Made by a program: the position numbers and the translations under genes. Of a DNA stretch of 64,000 nucleotides, positions 27,623 to 36,907 are shown piece after piece. This stretch comes from Sphingomonas beigongshangi (GTDB lineage: Bacteria > Pseudomonadota > Alphaproteobacteria > Sphingomonadales > Sphingomonadaceae): assembly GCF_016820445.1 (NCBI RefSeq), contig NZ_JADHDT010000007.1, forward strand, positions 124,001-188,000, given 5' to 3'. The notes under the pieces were generated by a model. The model ran no database searches. It had not been told where the DNA came from and saw only the letters and a program-made list of their open reading frames with translations. Position 1 is the stretch's first letter; each line of letters begins with the position of its first letter.

Positions 27623-28413
27623 GCGGGCTCCCCCTGCGGCGTGGTTGCGGGATAGACGGCCGCCGGGCCGTATTCCGCGTAAGGAACGGGCGCGGCGCGG
27701 CAGAGGTAGACCTCCGGTTCCGGCTGGCCGAGGATCGTGAAGCCGCTGGCGCGCAGCATCGCGCGGCTGCAGGCGGCGTTGGGGGCCCACCAATTGGTCC
27801 AGTCGCCGGCGAACGCGCGTTCGATGAAGTGCATCCTGGGATAGCCGGGCGCATCGAAATAGGCGGGCGGTCGGTGCGTGCCAGGAACGTGGAAGGGATG
27901 GTCCTCCGGCACCGGCTCGATCGCCTCGCTGCCCTGCTGCATCGTCTGGAACAGCATCAGGTCGCCGGCGACATGCTCCCGGATCAGGTCGAGCGCGAGC
28001 AGCGGGTGGCGCAGGTGGTAGAGCACGCCCATGAAGATGACGAAGTCGAACCGCTCGCCCAGCGCCGCCACGTCGTAGACGGAGAGGTTGCGCAGTTCGA
28101 CGTCGCCATATCCCAGCGTATCCGTCGTCAGCCTCGCCTGCGCGAGATATCTGTCGTCGCTGTCGATCCCGAGGACGCGCGCGGCGCCGCGTCGCTTCAT
28201 CTCGATCGCGTAGAATCCGGCGTTGCAGCCGATGTCGAGCACGCTCTTGCCCGTCATGTCTGCGGGAAGGGCATCGGCGAAGCGCGCGAACTTGAAGCTG
28301 GGATAGTCGCCCAGGAAATGATCGGGCGCGGTGCGAATGCCATGCCCGAGATCGATGTTGTGGAACCAGGGGGCCAGCCGGCCGACCTCCGCGCGCAGAG
28401 TGTCGGGGGTCAT
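27619..28413 (-). CDS. SAM-dependent methyltransferase (CmoB/DUF1698-like) of the glycan locus
   Basis: 264 residues. The SAM-binding motif I is VLDIGCNAGFYAIEM, with the acidic strand-2 end at LGIDSD and FDFVIFMGVLYHLRHP as motif post-II. The lead-in WFHNIDLGHGIRTAP and the C-terminal DWTNWWAPN with SRAMLRASGF resemble the CmoB/DUF1698 group, but CmoB modifies tRNA and this gene is embedded in a sugar locus. O-methylation of a sugar is the inference. Both ends overlap neighbours by 4 nt. Confidence 0.85.
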   Translation of the reverse strand: MTPDTLRAEVGRLAPWFHNIDLGHGIRTAPDHFLGDYPSFKFARFADALPADMTGKSVLDIGCNAGFYAIEMKRRGAARVLGIDSDDRYLAQARLTTDTLGYGDVELRNLSVYDVAALGERFDFVIFMGVLYHLRHPLLALDLIREHVAGDLMLFQTMQQGSEAIEPVPEDHPFHVPGTHRPPAYFDAPGYPRMHFIERAFAGDWTNWWAPNAACSRAMLRASGFTILGQPEPEVYLCRAAPVPYAEYGPAAVYPATTPQGEPA

Positions 28414-29015
28414 ACGGCGAGCCTTTCGTTGAGGCTGTGCAGATAGCTGCCCCAATCGCCCATCGCGACGCGGGTGACCGACGTGGGGTCGATCGCGAAA
28501 CGGACGACCTGCGACAGCGGGAGGCCGATGACGTCCGCCACCGCTGCACGGATCATGTCGGAATGCGTGACGAGCGCGATCGTCGCGCCGTCGGGACTCG
28601 TTGCGGCGATCTCGCGCATATGGCTCGCGATGCGGGCCTGCGCTTCCGCCATCGTCTCGCCGCCTGGAATGCGCGCGGTGCCGCGCTCCCTGTTCCATTG
28701 GTCCCATGCCGTTTGGCCGGCCAGATCGGCGAAGCACGCGCCCGTCCAATCCCCCATGTCGATCTCGATGAGCGCATCCGCCTCGCGCGGTGCCGGAGCG
28801 CCGATGGCCGCGGCGATCGCCGCGGCCGTCTGCCGAGTCCGCTCGAGCGGGCTGCACTCGATCCGGTCGAAGGACGTATTCGCGAGGGCGCGGCCGAGTG
28901 CCGCGGCCTGTTCCATGCCGGCCGCACTCAGCGGGACGCCGCTCAATCGCCCCGACAGCCTTTTGTCGAGATCGATGTGCGCCGCATGTCGAATGAGCAG
29001 AAACGTGACCGTCAA
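28410..29015 (-). CDS. histidine phosphatase superfamily protein
   Basis: 201 residues. The start is TTG at 29015 (GGGAG 6 nt upstream). The N-terminal catalytic motif is LLIRHAAH, where the usual RHG is RHA; CSPLERTRQTA and VTHSDMIRA supply the second Arg and His, and Glu is in IEIDMGDW. Members dephosphorylate sugar phosphates, nucleotides or proteins. As first gene of the left arm it may release a sugar from a phosphorylated precursor in the pathway. Confidence 0.88.
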   Translation of the reverse strand: MTVTFLLIRHAAHIDLDKRLSGRLSGVPLSAAGMEQAAALGRALANTSFDRIECSPLERTRQTAAAIAAAIGAPAPREADALIEIDMGDWTGACFADLAGQTAWDQWNRERGTARIPGGETMAEAQARIASHMREIAATSPDGATIALVTHSDMIRAAVADVIGLPLSQVVRFAIDPTSVTRVAMGDWGSYLHSLNERLAV

Positions 29016-29234
29016 CCGTCGCTCCCCCGCGAGTCCCTCATCGATGTTATTGACATTGGTTAGGAGGTTTGTTGCTTAAGTGATTAGGAACAAGGAAGAA
29101 GAACCTTCGTTCCGCTATCGTGACAAATGTTTTGCACGATGGGAGGGGCGCCTGATGAGCCGATCAGACACAATCGCAGCAACGCTGTCCTTTATCTCGA
29201 TCAGTGTACGCTTTCGTGCGCAGGTGCGCGGAGC
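29016..29234. promoter_or_regulatory. divergent promoter region of the glycan locus
   Basis: 219 bases, clearly richer in A+T than the flanks (especially 29040-29100). A TTGACA box is at 29050-29055 on the + strand. An inverted repeat GGAAC (29087-29091) / GTTCC (29109-29113) lies in the middle. It separates the two arms and probably drives both; no exact -10 can be named. Confidence 0.5.
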
Positions 29235-30350
29235 ATGACGGAGACCGTTCTGATCACGGGCGGGGCCGGATTCATCGGCCGCTTCGTCGCCGACGAGCTG
29301 CTGCGGCGGGGCGATCGCGTGCGCGTGCTCGACAGCCTGATCCCCCAGGTCCACGGCGACGTCGAACGTCCGCCGCTTCTGTCCGACGAGGTCGAACTGA
29401 TCCGCGGCGATGTCCGCGATGGCGACACCGTCGCGCGGGCGCTGCGCGGGGTCGACAGCGTCGTCCATCTCGCCGCGGAGGTCGGCGTCGGCCAGTCGAT
29501 GTATGAGGTGGAGCGCTACACCTCCACCAACGACGTCGGCACCGCGGTGCTGTTCGAGCGGCTGATCGACCAGCCCGTCCGCCGCGTCGTCACCGCATCC
29601 TCGATGTCGATCTATGGCGAGGGATTGTACAGCGACGCCGACGGCGCGCTGCGCGAGGACGTCGAGCGCGGTATGGTCCGCGACTGCATGGCCGACTGGG
29701 ATCCGGTCGACGGCGAGGGGCGGCGGCTGTCGCCCGTGGCGACACCCGAATGGAAGCGGCCCAATCTCGCCTCGATCTACGCGCTCAACAAATATGTGCA
29801 GGAGCGCACGACGCATATCATGGCGCGGCCTTATGGCATCGAGGGCGTGTGCCTGCGCCTGTTCAACGTCTACGGCCCGGGACAGGCGCTTTCGAACCCC
29901 TATACAGGCGTCCTCGCGATCTTCGCCTCGCGCCTGCTCAACGGTCAGCGGCCGATGATTTTCGAGGATGGGGAGCAGCGTCGCGACTTCGTCCACGTCA
30001 CCGACGTCGCCCGCGCCTTCGCCGATGCGCTCGTCCTGCCGCAGGCGGCGGGCGAGACGTTCAACATCGGCTCCGGCCACGACAGGTCGGTCACCGAAGT
30101 CGCACGGGCGCTGGCCCAGGCGATGGGCCGCAACGACACCCAGCCGGACATCGTCGGCAAGGCGCGGATCGGCGATATCCGCCACTGCTTCTGCGACACG
30201 ACGCTGGCGGCGGATCGACTGGGGTTCACCGCGCGCGCGGACTTCATCGCCGGCCTCGCCGAGCTGGCCGATTGGGTCGGAGAACAGACGGCGGAGGACA
30301 GGGTCGCGCAGGCACGCGCCGAGCTCGAGAAGAGAGGATTGGTCGCGTGA
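29235..30350 (+). CDS. NAD-dependent nucleotide-sugar epimerase/dehydratase (extended SDR)
   Basis: 371 residues from the ATG at 29235. The Rossmann motif GGAGFIG is at residues 9-15; the catalytic set is Ser/Thr in VVTASSMSIYG and Tyr-x3-Lys in YALNK. LRLFNVYGPGQ and the RRDFVHVTD strand are typical for UDP-glucose 4-epimerase and GDP-mannose dehydratase relatives. It is the first gene of the right arm. It would make or interconvert the NDP-sugar used by the glycosyltransferases downstream. Confidence 0.9.
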   Translation: MTETVLITGGAGFIGRFVADELLRRGDRVRVLDSLIPQVHGDVERPPLLSDEVELIRGDVRDGDTVARALRGVDSVVHLAAEVGVGQSMYEVERYTSTNDVGTAVLFERLIDQPVRRVVTASSMSIYGEGLYSDADGALREDVERGMVRDCMADWDPVDGEGRRLSPVATPEWKRPNLASIYALNKYVQERTTHIMARPYGIEGVCLRLFNVYGPGQALSNPYTGVLAIFASRLLNGQRPMIFEDGEQRRDFVHVTDVARAFADALVLPQAAGETFNIGSGHDRSVTEVARALAQAMGRNDTQPDIVGKARIGDIRHCFCDTTLAADRLGFTARADFIAGLAELADWVGEQTAEDRVAQARAELEKRGLVA

Positions 30351-30438
30351 GGGCGGGCGCCACGTCACGCCGCCGGGCTGCGGCCGCTCGCGCGCACGCC
30401 CGGCCTCCTGTTGCCCGCGCGCCGTGGGGCGTGTCCGC

Positions 30439-31512
30439 ATGACCGGGGCGCCGATCCTCGTCACGGGCGGCGCCGGCTTCATCGGCAGCAACATCGCGGA
30501 TCGACTGGCGGGCGAGGGCCATGACGTCATCGTCTACGACCGCCTGTCGAGACCGGGTGTCGAACGCAACCTCGCCTGGCTGCAGGACCGTCACGGCGGC
30601 AGGATCACCGTGATCCGGGCGGATGTCCGCGACGCGGACGCGCTGTCCCGCGCGGTCGCGGAGGCGCAGGCGGTATTCCACATGGCGGCACAGGTCGCGG
30701 TGACCACCAGTCTCGACGATCCGCGCGACGATCTCGAGATCAACATCCTCGGCACCTTCAACCTGCTCGAGGCGCTGCGCCGCAAGGGGCGGGGGACGCC
30801 GCTCGTGTTCGCGTCGACCAACAAGGTCTACGGCGACCTGGCCGATCTCGCCTTCGCGCGCGAGGACGAGCGATACGTGCCGCTCGACCGGGAGGTGCGC
30901 GACCATGGCGTGGGCGAGGGGCGCCCGCTCGACTTCCACACGCCCTATGGCGTGTCGAAGGGGTCGGCGGATCAATATGTCCTCGATTACGCGCGCAGCT
31001 ACGGCCTACCCGCCGCCGTCCTCCGGATGAGCTGTATCTACGGACAGCGCCAGATGGGGACGGAGGATCAGGGCTGGGTCGCCCACTTCCTGATCCGGGC
31101 ACTCGAGGGCAAGCCAATCACGCTCTACGGCGACGGTTGCCAGGTCCGCGACATTCTCGACGTGTCGAACGCCGTGGAGGCCTATTGCAACGCCTGGCGC
31201 AGGATCGATCGCGTCGCCGGCCGCGCCTTCAACCTGGGCGGCGGCCCCGCCAACGCCATTTCGCTCCGCCGGTTGCTGGCGCATATCGGCGACCTGATCG
31301 GCCGTGAGGTGGAGGTACGCTTTTCGGACTGGCGGGCCGGGGACCAGCGCTATTTCGTCGCCGACACGCGCGCGGCGGAGGCCGCGCTCGGCCTTTCGCC
31401 CAAGGTCGGCTGGCGCGACGGCGTTGCGGCGCTGGCGCAATGGCTCGCGGTCGAGCGTGGGCTGAACCGGCCGATCCTCGCTCCGGCGCCGGTCATGCAG
31501 GCGGCGGGATGA
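30439..31512 (+). CDS. CDP-paratose 2-epimerase-like nucleotide-sugar SDR
   Basis: 357 residues. GGAGFIGSN is the cofactor site; FASTNKVYGD and YGVSKG carry the catalytic Ser/Thr and Tyr-x3-Lys. The run RMSCIYGQRQMGTEDQGWV is the hallmark of the RfbE (CDP-paratose 2-epimerase) branch. QVRDILDVSNAVEAY follows. A second distinct epimerase next to the first suggests an unusual sugar such as a 2-epimerised (deoxy)hexose; the exact substrate cannot be read. An 88-nt gap separates it from the first epimerase; its stop overlaps the next gene. Confidence 0.88.
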   Translation: MTGAPILVTGGAGFIGSNIADRLAGEGHDVIVYDRLSRPGVERNLAWLQDRHGGRITVIRADVRDADALSRAVAEAQAVFHMAAQVAVTTSLDDPRDDLEINILGTFNLLEALRRKGRGTPLVFASTNKVYGDLADLAFAREDERYVPLDREVRDHGVGEGRPLDFHTPYGVSKGSADQYVLDYARSYGLPAAVLRMSCIYGQRQMGTEDQGWVAHFLIRALEGKPITLYGDGCQVRDILDVSNAVEAYCNAWRRIDRVAGRAFNLGGGPANAISLRRLLAHIGDLIGREVEVRFSDWRAGDQRYFVADTRAAEAALGLSPKVGWRDGVAALAQWLAVERGLNRPILAPAPVMQAAG

Positions 31513-32654
31513 GGCTGCTCGTCACCTCCGACGCGGTCGGCGGCGTCTGGGAATATACCGTCGAACTCGCGCACGCACTGGCGCGCAGCGGGGTCGAGGT
31601 GATCGTGGCCTGCCTTGGGCCACCGCCCAGCGCGTCCCAGCGCGCGATGATCCGGCCCGACGAGCACCTCGGGGCGGATGCGCAGGCCGGGTCGGTGACG
31701 CTGATGGAAACCGACCTGCCGCTCGACTGGCTCTGCGCCGACGCGGCGCCCGTGCTCGCCGCAGGACAGGCGATCGCCGCGCTCGCGGCCGCGCTCAACG
31801 TCGATCTGGTGCAGCTCAACATGCCGACGCTCGCGGCGGCCGGACCGATGCCGGTACCGACCATCGCCGTCACGCACGGATGCGTCGGCACCTGGTGGGA
31901 GGCGGCGAGGCCCGGCGTCCCGCTCGCGCGCGACTATCGCTGGCACAGCGTGCTGACCGCCGCCGGGCTGCGCGCGGTCGATCGCGTCGTCGCACCCAGC
32001 GCCGCCTATGGCGCGATCGTCCAGCGCCGCTACGGCCTCGCCGAGGCGCCGGTCACCGTGCACAACGGGCGCAGCCCGCTCTGCCTGCCTGAGCCCGACG
32101 CGCCGCCCGGCGATCTTGCGCTCACCGTCGGCCGGCTGTGGGACGGGGTCAAGAACGCCGCCTTGCTCGATCGGGTCGCGGCGCGCCTGCCGATCCCGTT
32201 CCTGGCCGCCGGCGCGGTTCGCGGGCCGCATGGCGAGACGGTGCGTCTCGACCATCTGCGGCCGCTCGGGCAATTGTCCGCCGCGCAACTTGGCAGCCAC
32301 CTGGCCCAGCGACCGATCTTCGTGTCGGCGGCGCGGTTCGAGCCCTTCGGCCTTGCCGTGCTGGAGGCGGCGCAGGCCGGCTGCGCACTCGTTCTGTCCG
32401 ATACCCCCACGTTCCGCGAATTGTGGGAGGAGGCCGCTCTCTTCGTGCCGCTCGACGCGCACGGCGAGGATCATGCCGCCTGGTGCGACGCGATCGAGGC
32501 GTTGATGCTGGACGCTGCGCGCCGCCGGGATCTGGCCGCCGCCGCCCGCGACCGCGCCGCGCGCTACACGCCCGCCGCCACCGCCGCCCGCATGCTCGCG
32601 CTCTATCGCGAACTGATCGCCGCTCGTCCGTCCGCCAGCAGGGTCGCCGCATGA
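31509..32654 (+). CDS. glycosyltransferase, GT4-like (GT-B fold)
   Basis: 381 residues. The N-terminal domain begins RLLVTSDAVGGVWEYTVELA, as in starch-synthase-like GT4 enzymes. The C-terminal domain has VGRLWDGVKN and the donor-binding FEPFGLAVLEAAQAG with two Glu in E-x7-E spacing, followed by LVLSDTPTFRELW. It is predicted to be a retaining, cytoplasmic glycosyltransferase. It overlaps both neighbours by 4 nt. Confidence 0.88.
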   Translation: MRLLVTSDAVGGVWEYTVELAHALARSGVEVIVACLGPPPSASQRAMIRPDEHLGADAQAGSVTLMETDLPLDWLCADAAPVLAAGQAIAALAAALNVDLVQLNMPTLAAAGPMPVPTIAVTHGCVGTWWEAARPGVPLARDYRWHSVLTAAGLRAVDRVVAPSAAYGAIVQRRYGLAEAPVTVHNGRSPLCLPEPDAPPGDLALTVGRLWDGVKNAALLDRVAARLPIPFLAAGAVRGPHGETVRLDHLRPLGQLSAAQLGSHLAQRPIFVSAARFEPFGLAVLEAAQAGCALVLSDTPTFRELWEEAALFVPLDAHGEDHAAWCDAIEALMLDAARRRDLAAAARDRAARYTPAATAARMLALYRELIAARPSASRVAA

Positions 32655-33760
32655 ACATCGTCTATTTCACTCACAGCCTCGCCTCGTGCTGGAACCACGG
32701 CAACGCGCATTTCCTGCGCGGCGTGATCAGCGAATTGATCGACCGGGGCCATGACGTACGCGTCTATGCGCCCGAAAACGGCTGGAGCCTCGTTAACCTG
32801 CTCGCGGACCATGGCGCGGAGGGGCTCGATCCCTATCGAGCCGCCTATCCGGAACTCAACTCGGTCAGCTATCCGGAGGACGCCGATGTCGAGGCGCTGG
32901 TCGATGGCGCGGATTTGGTCATCGTGCATGAATGGAATGCGCACAGGGTGGTCGCCGACCTCGGCGCGCTGCGGGCGCGCGGCGCACGCTGGACCCTGCT
33001 GTTCCACGACACGCATCATCGCGCGGTCAGCGCGCCGGCGCAGATGCGCGCCTATGACCTGTCCGGCTATGACGGCGTCCTCGCGTTCGGCGAGACGCTG
33101 AGCGAAGTCTATAGCGGCTGGGGATGGGGCGGCCGCGTCTGGACGTGGCACGAGGCGGCCGACACGCGCCGCTTCCGCCCGCCCGCGCTGGAGGGCATTC
33201 GCGAGGGCCTGGTCTGGATCGGCAACTGGGGCGACGGGGAGCGGACCGAGGAGCTCGAACGCTTCCTGTTAGCGCCGACGCGGGAGGCGGGCCTGCCGCT
33301 CGACATCTATGGCGTCCGCTATCCGGACGAGGCCCGCGCGACCCTGGCCCGTTACGGCGCGCATTATTACGGATGGGCGCCCAACGCCGCCGCGCCCGCC
33401 TTGTTCGCCAGCGCCCTCGCCACCGTCCATGTGCCGCGCCGCTATTATACGACGCTGCTGCCCGGCATCCCGACGATCCGCGTGTTCGAGGCGCTCGCCT
33501 GCGGCATTCCGCTCGTGTCGGCGCCCTGGTCGGATACGGAGGGACTGTTCCGCATAGGCGAGGACTTGCTGATGGTCCGGTCCGGCGACGAGATGGCCGA
33601 TGCGCTGCGTCTGCTGCGCGACGACGCCAATGCGCGTGCCGCGCTCGCCAAGTCGGGCCGGGAGACGATCCTCGCCCGCCACACCTGCGCGCACCGCGTC
33701 GACGAACTGCTCGCCATCGTCGCCAGGATCGCCGCCCATCCCGCAAAGGACGCCGCATGA
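32651..33760 (+). CDS. CgeB-like glycosyltransferase, first of three tandem copies
   Basis: 369 residues. The N-terminus IVYFTHSLASCWNHGNAHF has the S-L-x-S-x-W-x-(N)G-x-A pattern shared with the next two proteins. The C-terminal half has the CgeB/GT1-type donor region: RYYTTLLPGIPTIRVFEALA, CGIPLVSAPW, then a Glu-rich GLFRIGEDLLMV. CgeB proteins take part in spore-coat or surface maturation and belong to GT-B glycosyltransferases. It probably adds one sugar of the glycan. Confidence 0.82.
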   Translation: MNIVYFTHSLASCWNHGNAHFLRGVISELIDRGHDVRVYAPENGWSLVNLLADHGAEGLDPYRAAYPELNSVSYPEDADVEALVDGADLVIVHEWNAHRVVADLGALRARGARWTLLFHDTHHRAVSAPAQMRAYDLSGYDGVLAFGETLSEVYSGWGWGGRVWTWHEAADTRRFRPPALEGIREGLVWIGNWGDGERTEELERFLLAPTREAGLPLDIYGVRYPDEARATLARYGAHYYGWAPNAAAPALFASALATVHVPRRYYTTLLPGIPTIRVFEALACGIPLVSAPWSDTEGLFRIGEDLLMVRSGDEMADALRLLRDDANARAALAKSGRETILARHTCAHRVDELLAIVARIAAHPAKDAA

Positions 33761-34839
33761 AGATCGCCTTTTACGGCTCCAGCCTCGTGTCGAGCTACTG
33801 GAACGGCGCGGCCACCTATTATCGCGGCATGCTGAAGGCGCTGCACGCGTGCGGCTATGACATCACCTTCTACGAGCCAGACGCCTTCGACCGGCAGCAG
33901 CATCGCGACATCGACCCGCCGCCCTATGCCCGCTCGGTCGTCTATCCCGCGACGACCGATGGCCTGAACGCTGTCCTGGCCGAGGCGGGCGGGGCGGACA
34001 TCGTCGTCAAGGCGAACGGCGTCGGCGTGTTCGACGCGGAGCTGCTCGACGGCATCGTCCGCCATGCGCGACCCGGTGCGTTGCGCGTGTTCTGGGATGT
34101 CGACGCTGCCGCGACCCTCGACGAGATGCGCGCCGACGCCGGTCATCCCGTGCTTCGCGCGCTGCCGCATCTGGACATGGTGCTCACCTATGGCGGTGGC
34201 CCCCCGGTGGTGGAGGCCTATCGCGGCTTCGGCGCGGCGCGGTGCGTGCCCGTCTATAATGCGCTCGACCCCGAGACGCATCATCCGGTGCCGCGCGACG
34301 AACGCTTCGCGTGCGACCTCGCCTTCCTCGGCAACCGGCTGCCCGACCGCGAGGCGCGGGTGGAGGAATTCTTCCTCAAGCCCGCCGCGGCGCTGTCGCA
34401 TCAGAGCTTCCTGATCGGTGGCAACGGCTGGGAGACGAAGGCCATGCCCGAGAACGTCCGTCACCGCGGCCATGTCTACACCGCCGAGCATAATGCGTTC
34501 AATTGCACGCCGCGCGCCGTGCTCAACGTCGCGCGGGATTCGATGGCGCATATCGGCTTCTCGCCCGCGACCCGCGTGTTCGAGGCGGCGGGCGCCGCGG
34601 CCTGCCTCATCACGGACGACTGGGTGGGGATCGAGCAGTTCCTGAAGCCGGACAGCGAAATTCTGGTCGCCCGCGACGGGCAGGACGTCGCCGACCATCT
34701 TGCGGCGCTGACTCCGGCGCGGGCGGAGGCGATCGGGCGCGCCGCGCTGGCGCGCGTGCTGGCCGAACACACCTACGACCTTCGCGCGCGCGACGTCGAT
34801 ATGCTGTTCCGCCGTCATCTGATGGAGGTTGCGGCATGA
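33757..34839 (+). CDS. CgeB-like glycosyltransferase, second of three tandem copies
   Basis: 360 residues. It begins MKIAFYGSSLVSSYWNGAAT, matching the motif of its neighbours. The C-terminal donor half contains FLGNRLPDRE, LNVARDSMAHIGFSPATR, then VFEAAGAAACLITDDWVGIE, the conserved acceptor/donor loop of CgeB. It overlaps both neighbours by 4 nt and so is translated together with them. The divergence between copies suggests different linkages. Confidence 0.84.
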   Translation: MKIAFYGSSLVSSYWNGAATYYRGMLKALHACGYDITFYEPDAFDRQQHRDIDPPPYARSVVYPATTDGLNAVLAEAGGADIVVKANGVGVFDAELLDGIVRHARPGALRVFWDVDAAATLDEMRADAGHPVLRALPHLDMVLTYGGGPPVVEAYRGFGAARCVPVYNALDPETHHPVPRDERFACDLAFLGNRLPDREARVEEFFLKPAAALSHQSFLIGGNGWETKAMPENVRHRGHVYTAEHNAFNCTPRAVLNVARDSMAHIGFSPATRVFEAAGAAACLITDDWVGIEQFLKPDSEILVARDGQDVADHLAALTPARAEAIGRAALARVLAEHTYDLRARDVDMLFRRHLMEVAA

Positions 34840-35963
34840 AACTGGTCGTGCTCGGCCTCAGCCTCGCATCGTCATGGGGCAATGGCCATGCCACCACCTA
34901 TCGCGCGCTGCTCGCCGCCTTCGCGGCGCGGGGGCACGACGTAGTGTTTCTGGAGCGGGAGGTGCCATGGTATGCGGGCGACCATCGCGACCTTCCCGAA
35001 CCGGGCTTCTGCCGCTTCTGCTATTATCGGGACCTCGAAGACCTCGACCGATGGCGCGCGGAGATCGCGACCGCGGATGCGGTGATCGTCGGCAGCTATG
35101 TTCCGGACGGCGTCGCTGTCGGCCGCCATGTCCAGCGCGTCGCGCGCGGCGTCACCGCGTTCTACGACATCGATACGCCCGTGACGCTCGCAAAGCTCGC
35201 GCGCGGCGACTTCGAATATCTCGCGCCCGACATCATCCCCGGCTACGACCTGTATCTGTCCTTCACCGGCGGGCCGACGCTCGCCCGTCTCGAACGGGAG
35301 TTCGGCAGCCCGAGGGCACGGGCGCTCTACTGCTCCGTCGACAGCCGGGCCTATCGCCCGCGCGACGTGCCCGTCCGCTGGGACCTCTCCTATCTCGGCA
35401 CCTACAGCGACGATCGACAGCCGACACTGACGCGGCTGCTGATCGATGTCGCGCGCGCCTGTCCGGACCGTCGTTTCGCCGTCGCGGGGCCGCAATATCC
35501 CGCGACGATCGAGTGGCCTGAGAACGTCGAGCGGATCGCGCACCTGCCGCCGGCCGAGCATGCCGATTTCTATTCCGCGAGCCGCTTCACCCTCAACGTC
35601 ACCCGTGCCGACATGATCGAGGCCGGCTGGTCGCCCTCCGTACGGCTGTTCGAGGCCGCCGCCTGCGCGACCCCGATCATCTCCGACCGCTGGCAGGGGC
35701 TGGACCAGCTGTTCGCGCCCGACCGCGAGATCATCCTGGCCGATACGACGGAGCAGGTGATCGCCGCGCTGGCCCGCGATACGACGGCGATGGGCCATGC
35801 CGCTCGCGCCCGCGTGCTCGCCGCGCATGACTCCGATCACCGGGCAGTCGAACTCGAAGCGCATCTGCGCGAGGCCATCGACGGCAAGGCGCGGACGGAT
35901 CGGCCGTCGCGCGACCGGTTAAGATCGCCGGCCACCGCGCCGGTCGAGCGCGTTTCGGTCTAG
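34836..35963 (+). CDS. CgeB-like glycosyltransferase, third of three tandem copies
   Basis: 375 residues. It opens MKLVVLGLSLASSWGNGHAT, the same N-terminal motif. The donor half has LSYLGTYSDDRQPTL, RFTLNVTRADMIEAGWSPS and LFEAAACATPIISDRWQGLD, the best CgeB match of the three. A basic, low-complexity tail (about the last 25 residues) is unique to this copy. It ends the right arm of the locus. Confidence 0.86.
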   Translation: MKLVVLGLSLASSWGNGHATTYRALLAAFAARGHDVVFLEREVPWYAGDHRDLPEPGFCRFCYYRDLEDLDRWRAEIATADAVIVGSYVPDGVAVGRHVQRVARGVTAFYDIDTPVTLAKLARGDFEYLAPDIIPGYDLYLSFTGGPTLARLEREFGSPRARALYCSVDSRAYRPRDVPVRWDLSYLGTYSDDRQPTLTRLLIDVARACPDRRFAVAGPQYPATIEWPENVERIAHLPPAEHADFYSASRFTLNVTRADMIEAGWSPSVRLFEAAACATPIISDRWQGLDQLFAPDREIILADTTEQVIAALARDTTAMGHAARARVLAAHDSDHRAVELEAHLREAIDGKARTDRPSRDRLRSPATAPVERVSV

Positions 35964-36079
35964 CGGCTTTGAGCTTCGATCCGCTGCGCGATCGATCGAT
36001 CCGCCCCTCCTCGCAATCCTCTGCCTCGTGTAAAGGTCCGGGCAGGGAACGTTGCGCGATCGTATCGGTTTAGCGCCCC

Positions 36080-36844
36080 ATGAGGGACGATCCTGGCGAC
36101 GATCTGGTCAGCTATCCATTGACGGGCCGCTTCCTGATGGGCCGCGGCCGGCATCGGATGACGTCCGACGAGTGCCGCGTCCTGGAAGATGCGGCCGGCG
36201 AGGTGAAGACCTTCCCGCCCCGCCATCTCCTCGTCCGGCGCGGCGAGCCCGTGGAGCGCAGCATGTTCCTCGTCGAGGGGTACGTCAGCCGCTACATGGA
36301 CGACCGCGAGGGATATCGTCAGATCGTGTCGATCCAGGTGCCCGGCGATTTCGTTGACCTCCACGGCTTTCCCACCGGTCGTCTCGATCATGACGTCGGT
36401 ACGCTCGGACCAGTCAAGGTCGCTCTCTTCGATCACCAGGTCCTGACCCGGATCACCGAGGACCATCCGCGGCTGACGCGGATGTTGTGGTATTCGACGC
36501 TGACCGATGCGGCGATGCACCGCGAGTGGATTTTCCGGATCGGGCGTCTGGGGGCGGAAGGGCGGCTCGCCCACTTCTTCTGCGAGCTGAACGCCCGCAT
36601 GGAAATGGTCGGGCTCGCGCGCGAAGGGCGCTTCGGCTTGCCGCTGACCCAGCCCGACCTGGCGGAGGCCTGTGGCCTTACCGGCGTGCACGTCAATCGT
36701 ACGCTGCGCGTGCTTCGCGAGCAGGAACTGCTCGTGTTTCGCGAAGGGCAGGTGGAGATCCTCGATCAACGCCGTCTCGCGATCGTCGCGGAGTTCGAGC
36801 CGGACTATCTCTTTTCCGACTGCAGCGCCTGGAAGTGCCCCTGA
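36080..36844 (+). CDS. Crp/Fnr-family transcription regulator
   Basis: 254 residues. An N-terminal cyclic-nucleotide-binding-type barrel (about 40-140) is followed by a dimer helix and the HTH: LTQPDLAEACGLTGVHVNRT (about 195-215) with LRVLREQELLVFREG as wing. There is no Cys cluster like that of Fnr and no clear cAMP phosphate cassette, so the signal is unknown. It sits between the glycan locus and the GH92 gene and could regulate either. Confidence 0.87.
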   Translation: MRDDPGDDLVSYPLTGRFLMGRGRHRMTSDECRVLEDAAGEVKTFPPRHLLVRRGEPVERSMFLVEGYVSRYMDDREGYRQIVSIQVPGDFVDLHGFPTGRLDHDVGTLGPVKVALFDHQVLTRITEDHPRLTRMLWYSTLTDAAMHREWIFRIGRLGAEGRLAHFFCELNARMEMVGLAREGRFGLPLTQPDLAEACGLTGVHVNRTLRVLREQELLVFREGQVEILDQRRLAIVAEFEPDYLFSDCSAWKCP

Positions 36845-36907
36845 TCGCAGCAGCTTAGCGACGGCACGCCCTTTCCAGCCGCGGCTGGTCATGCTCTAAC
36901 GCGGGAT

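Noticed and set aside
35960..36892. A 310-codon minus-strand frame opposite the Crp/Fnr gene
   Set aside because: The plus frame has the HTH and barrel domain; the minus frame has neither motif nor ribosome site.
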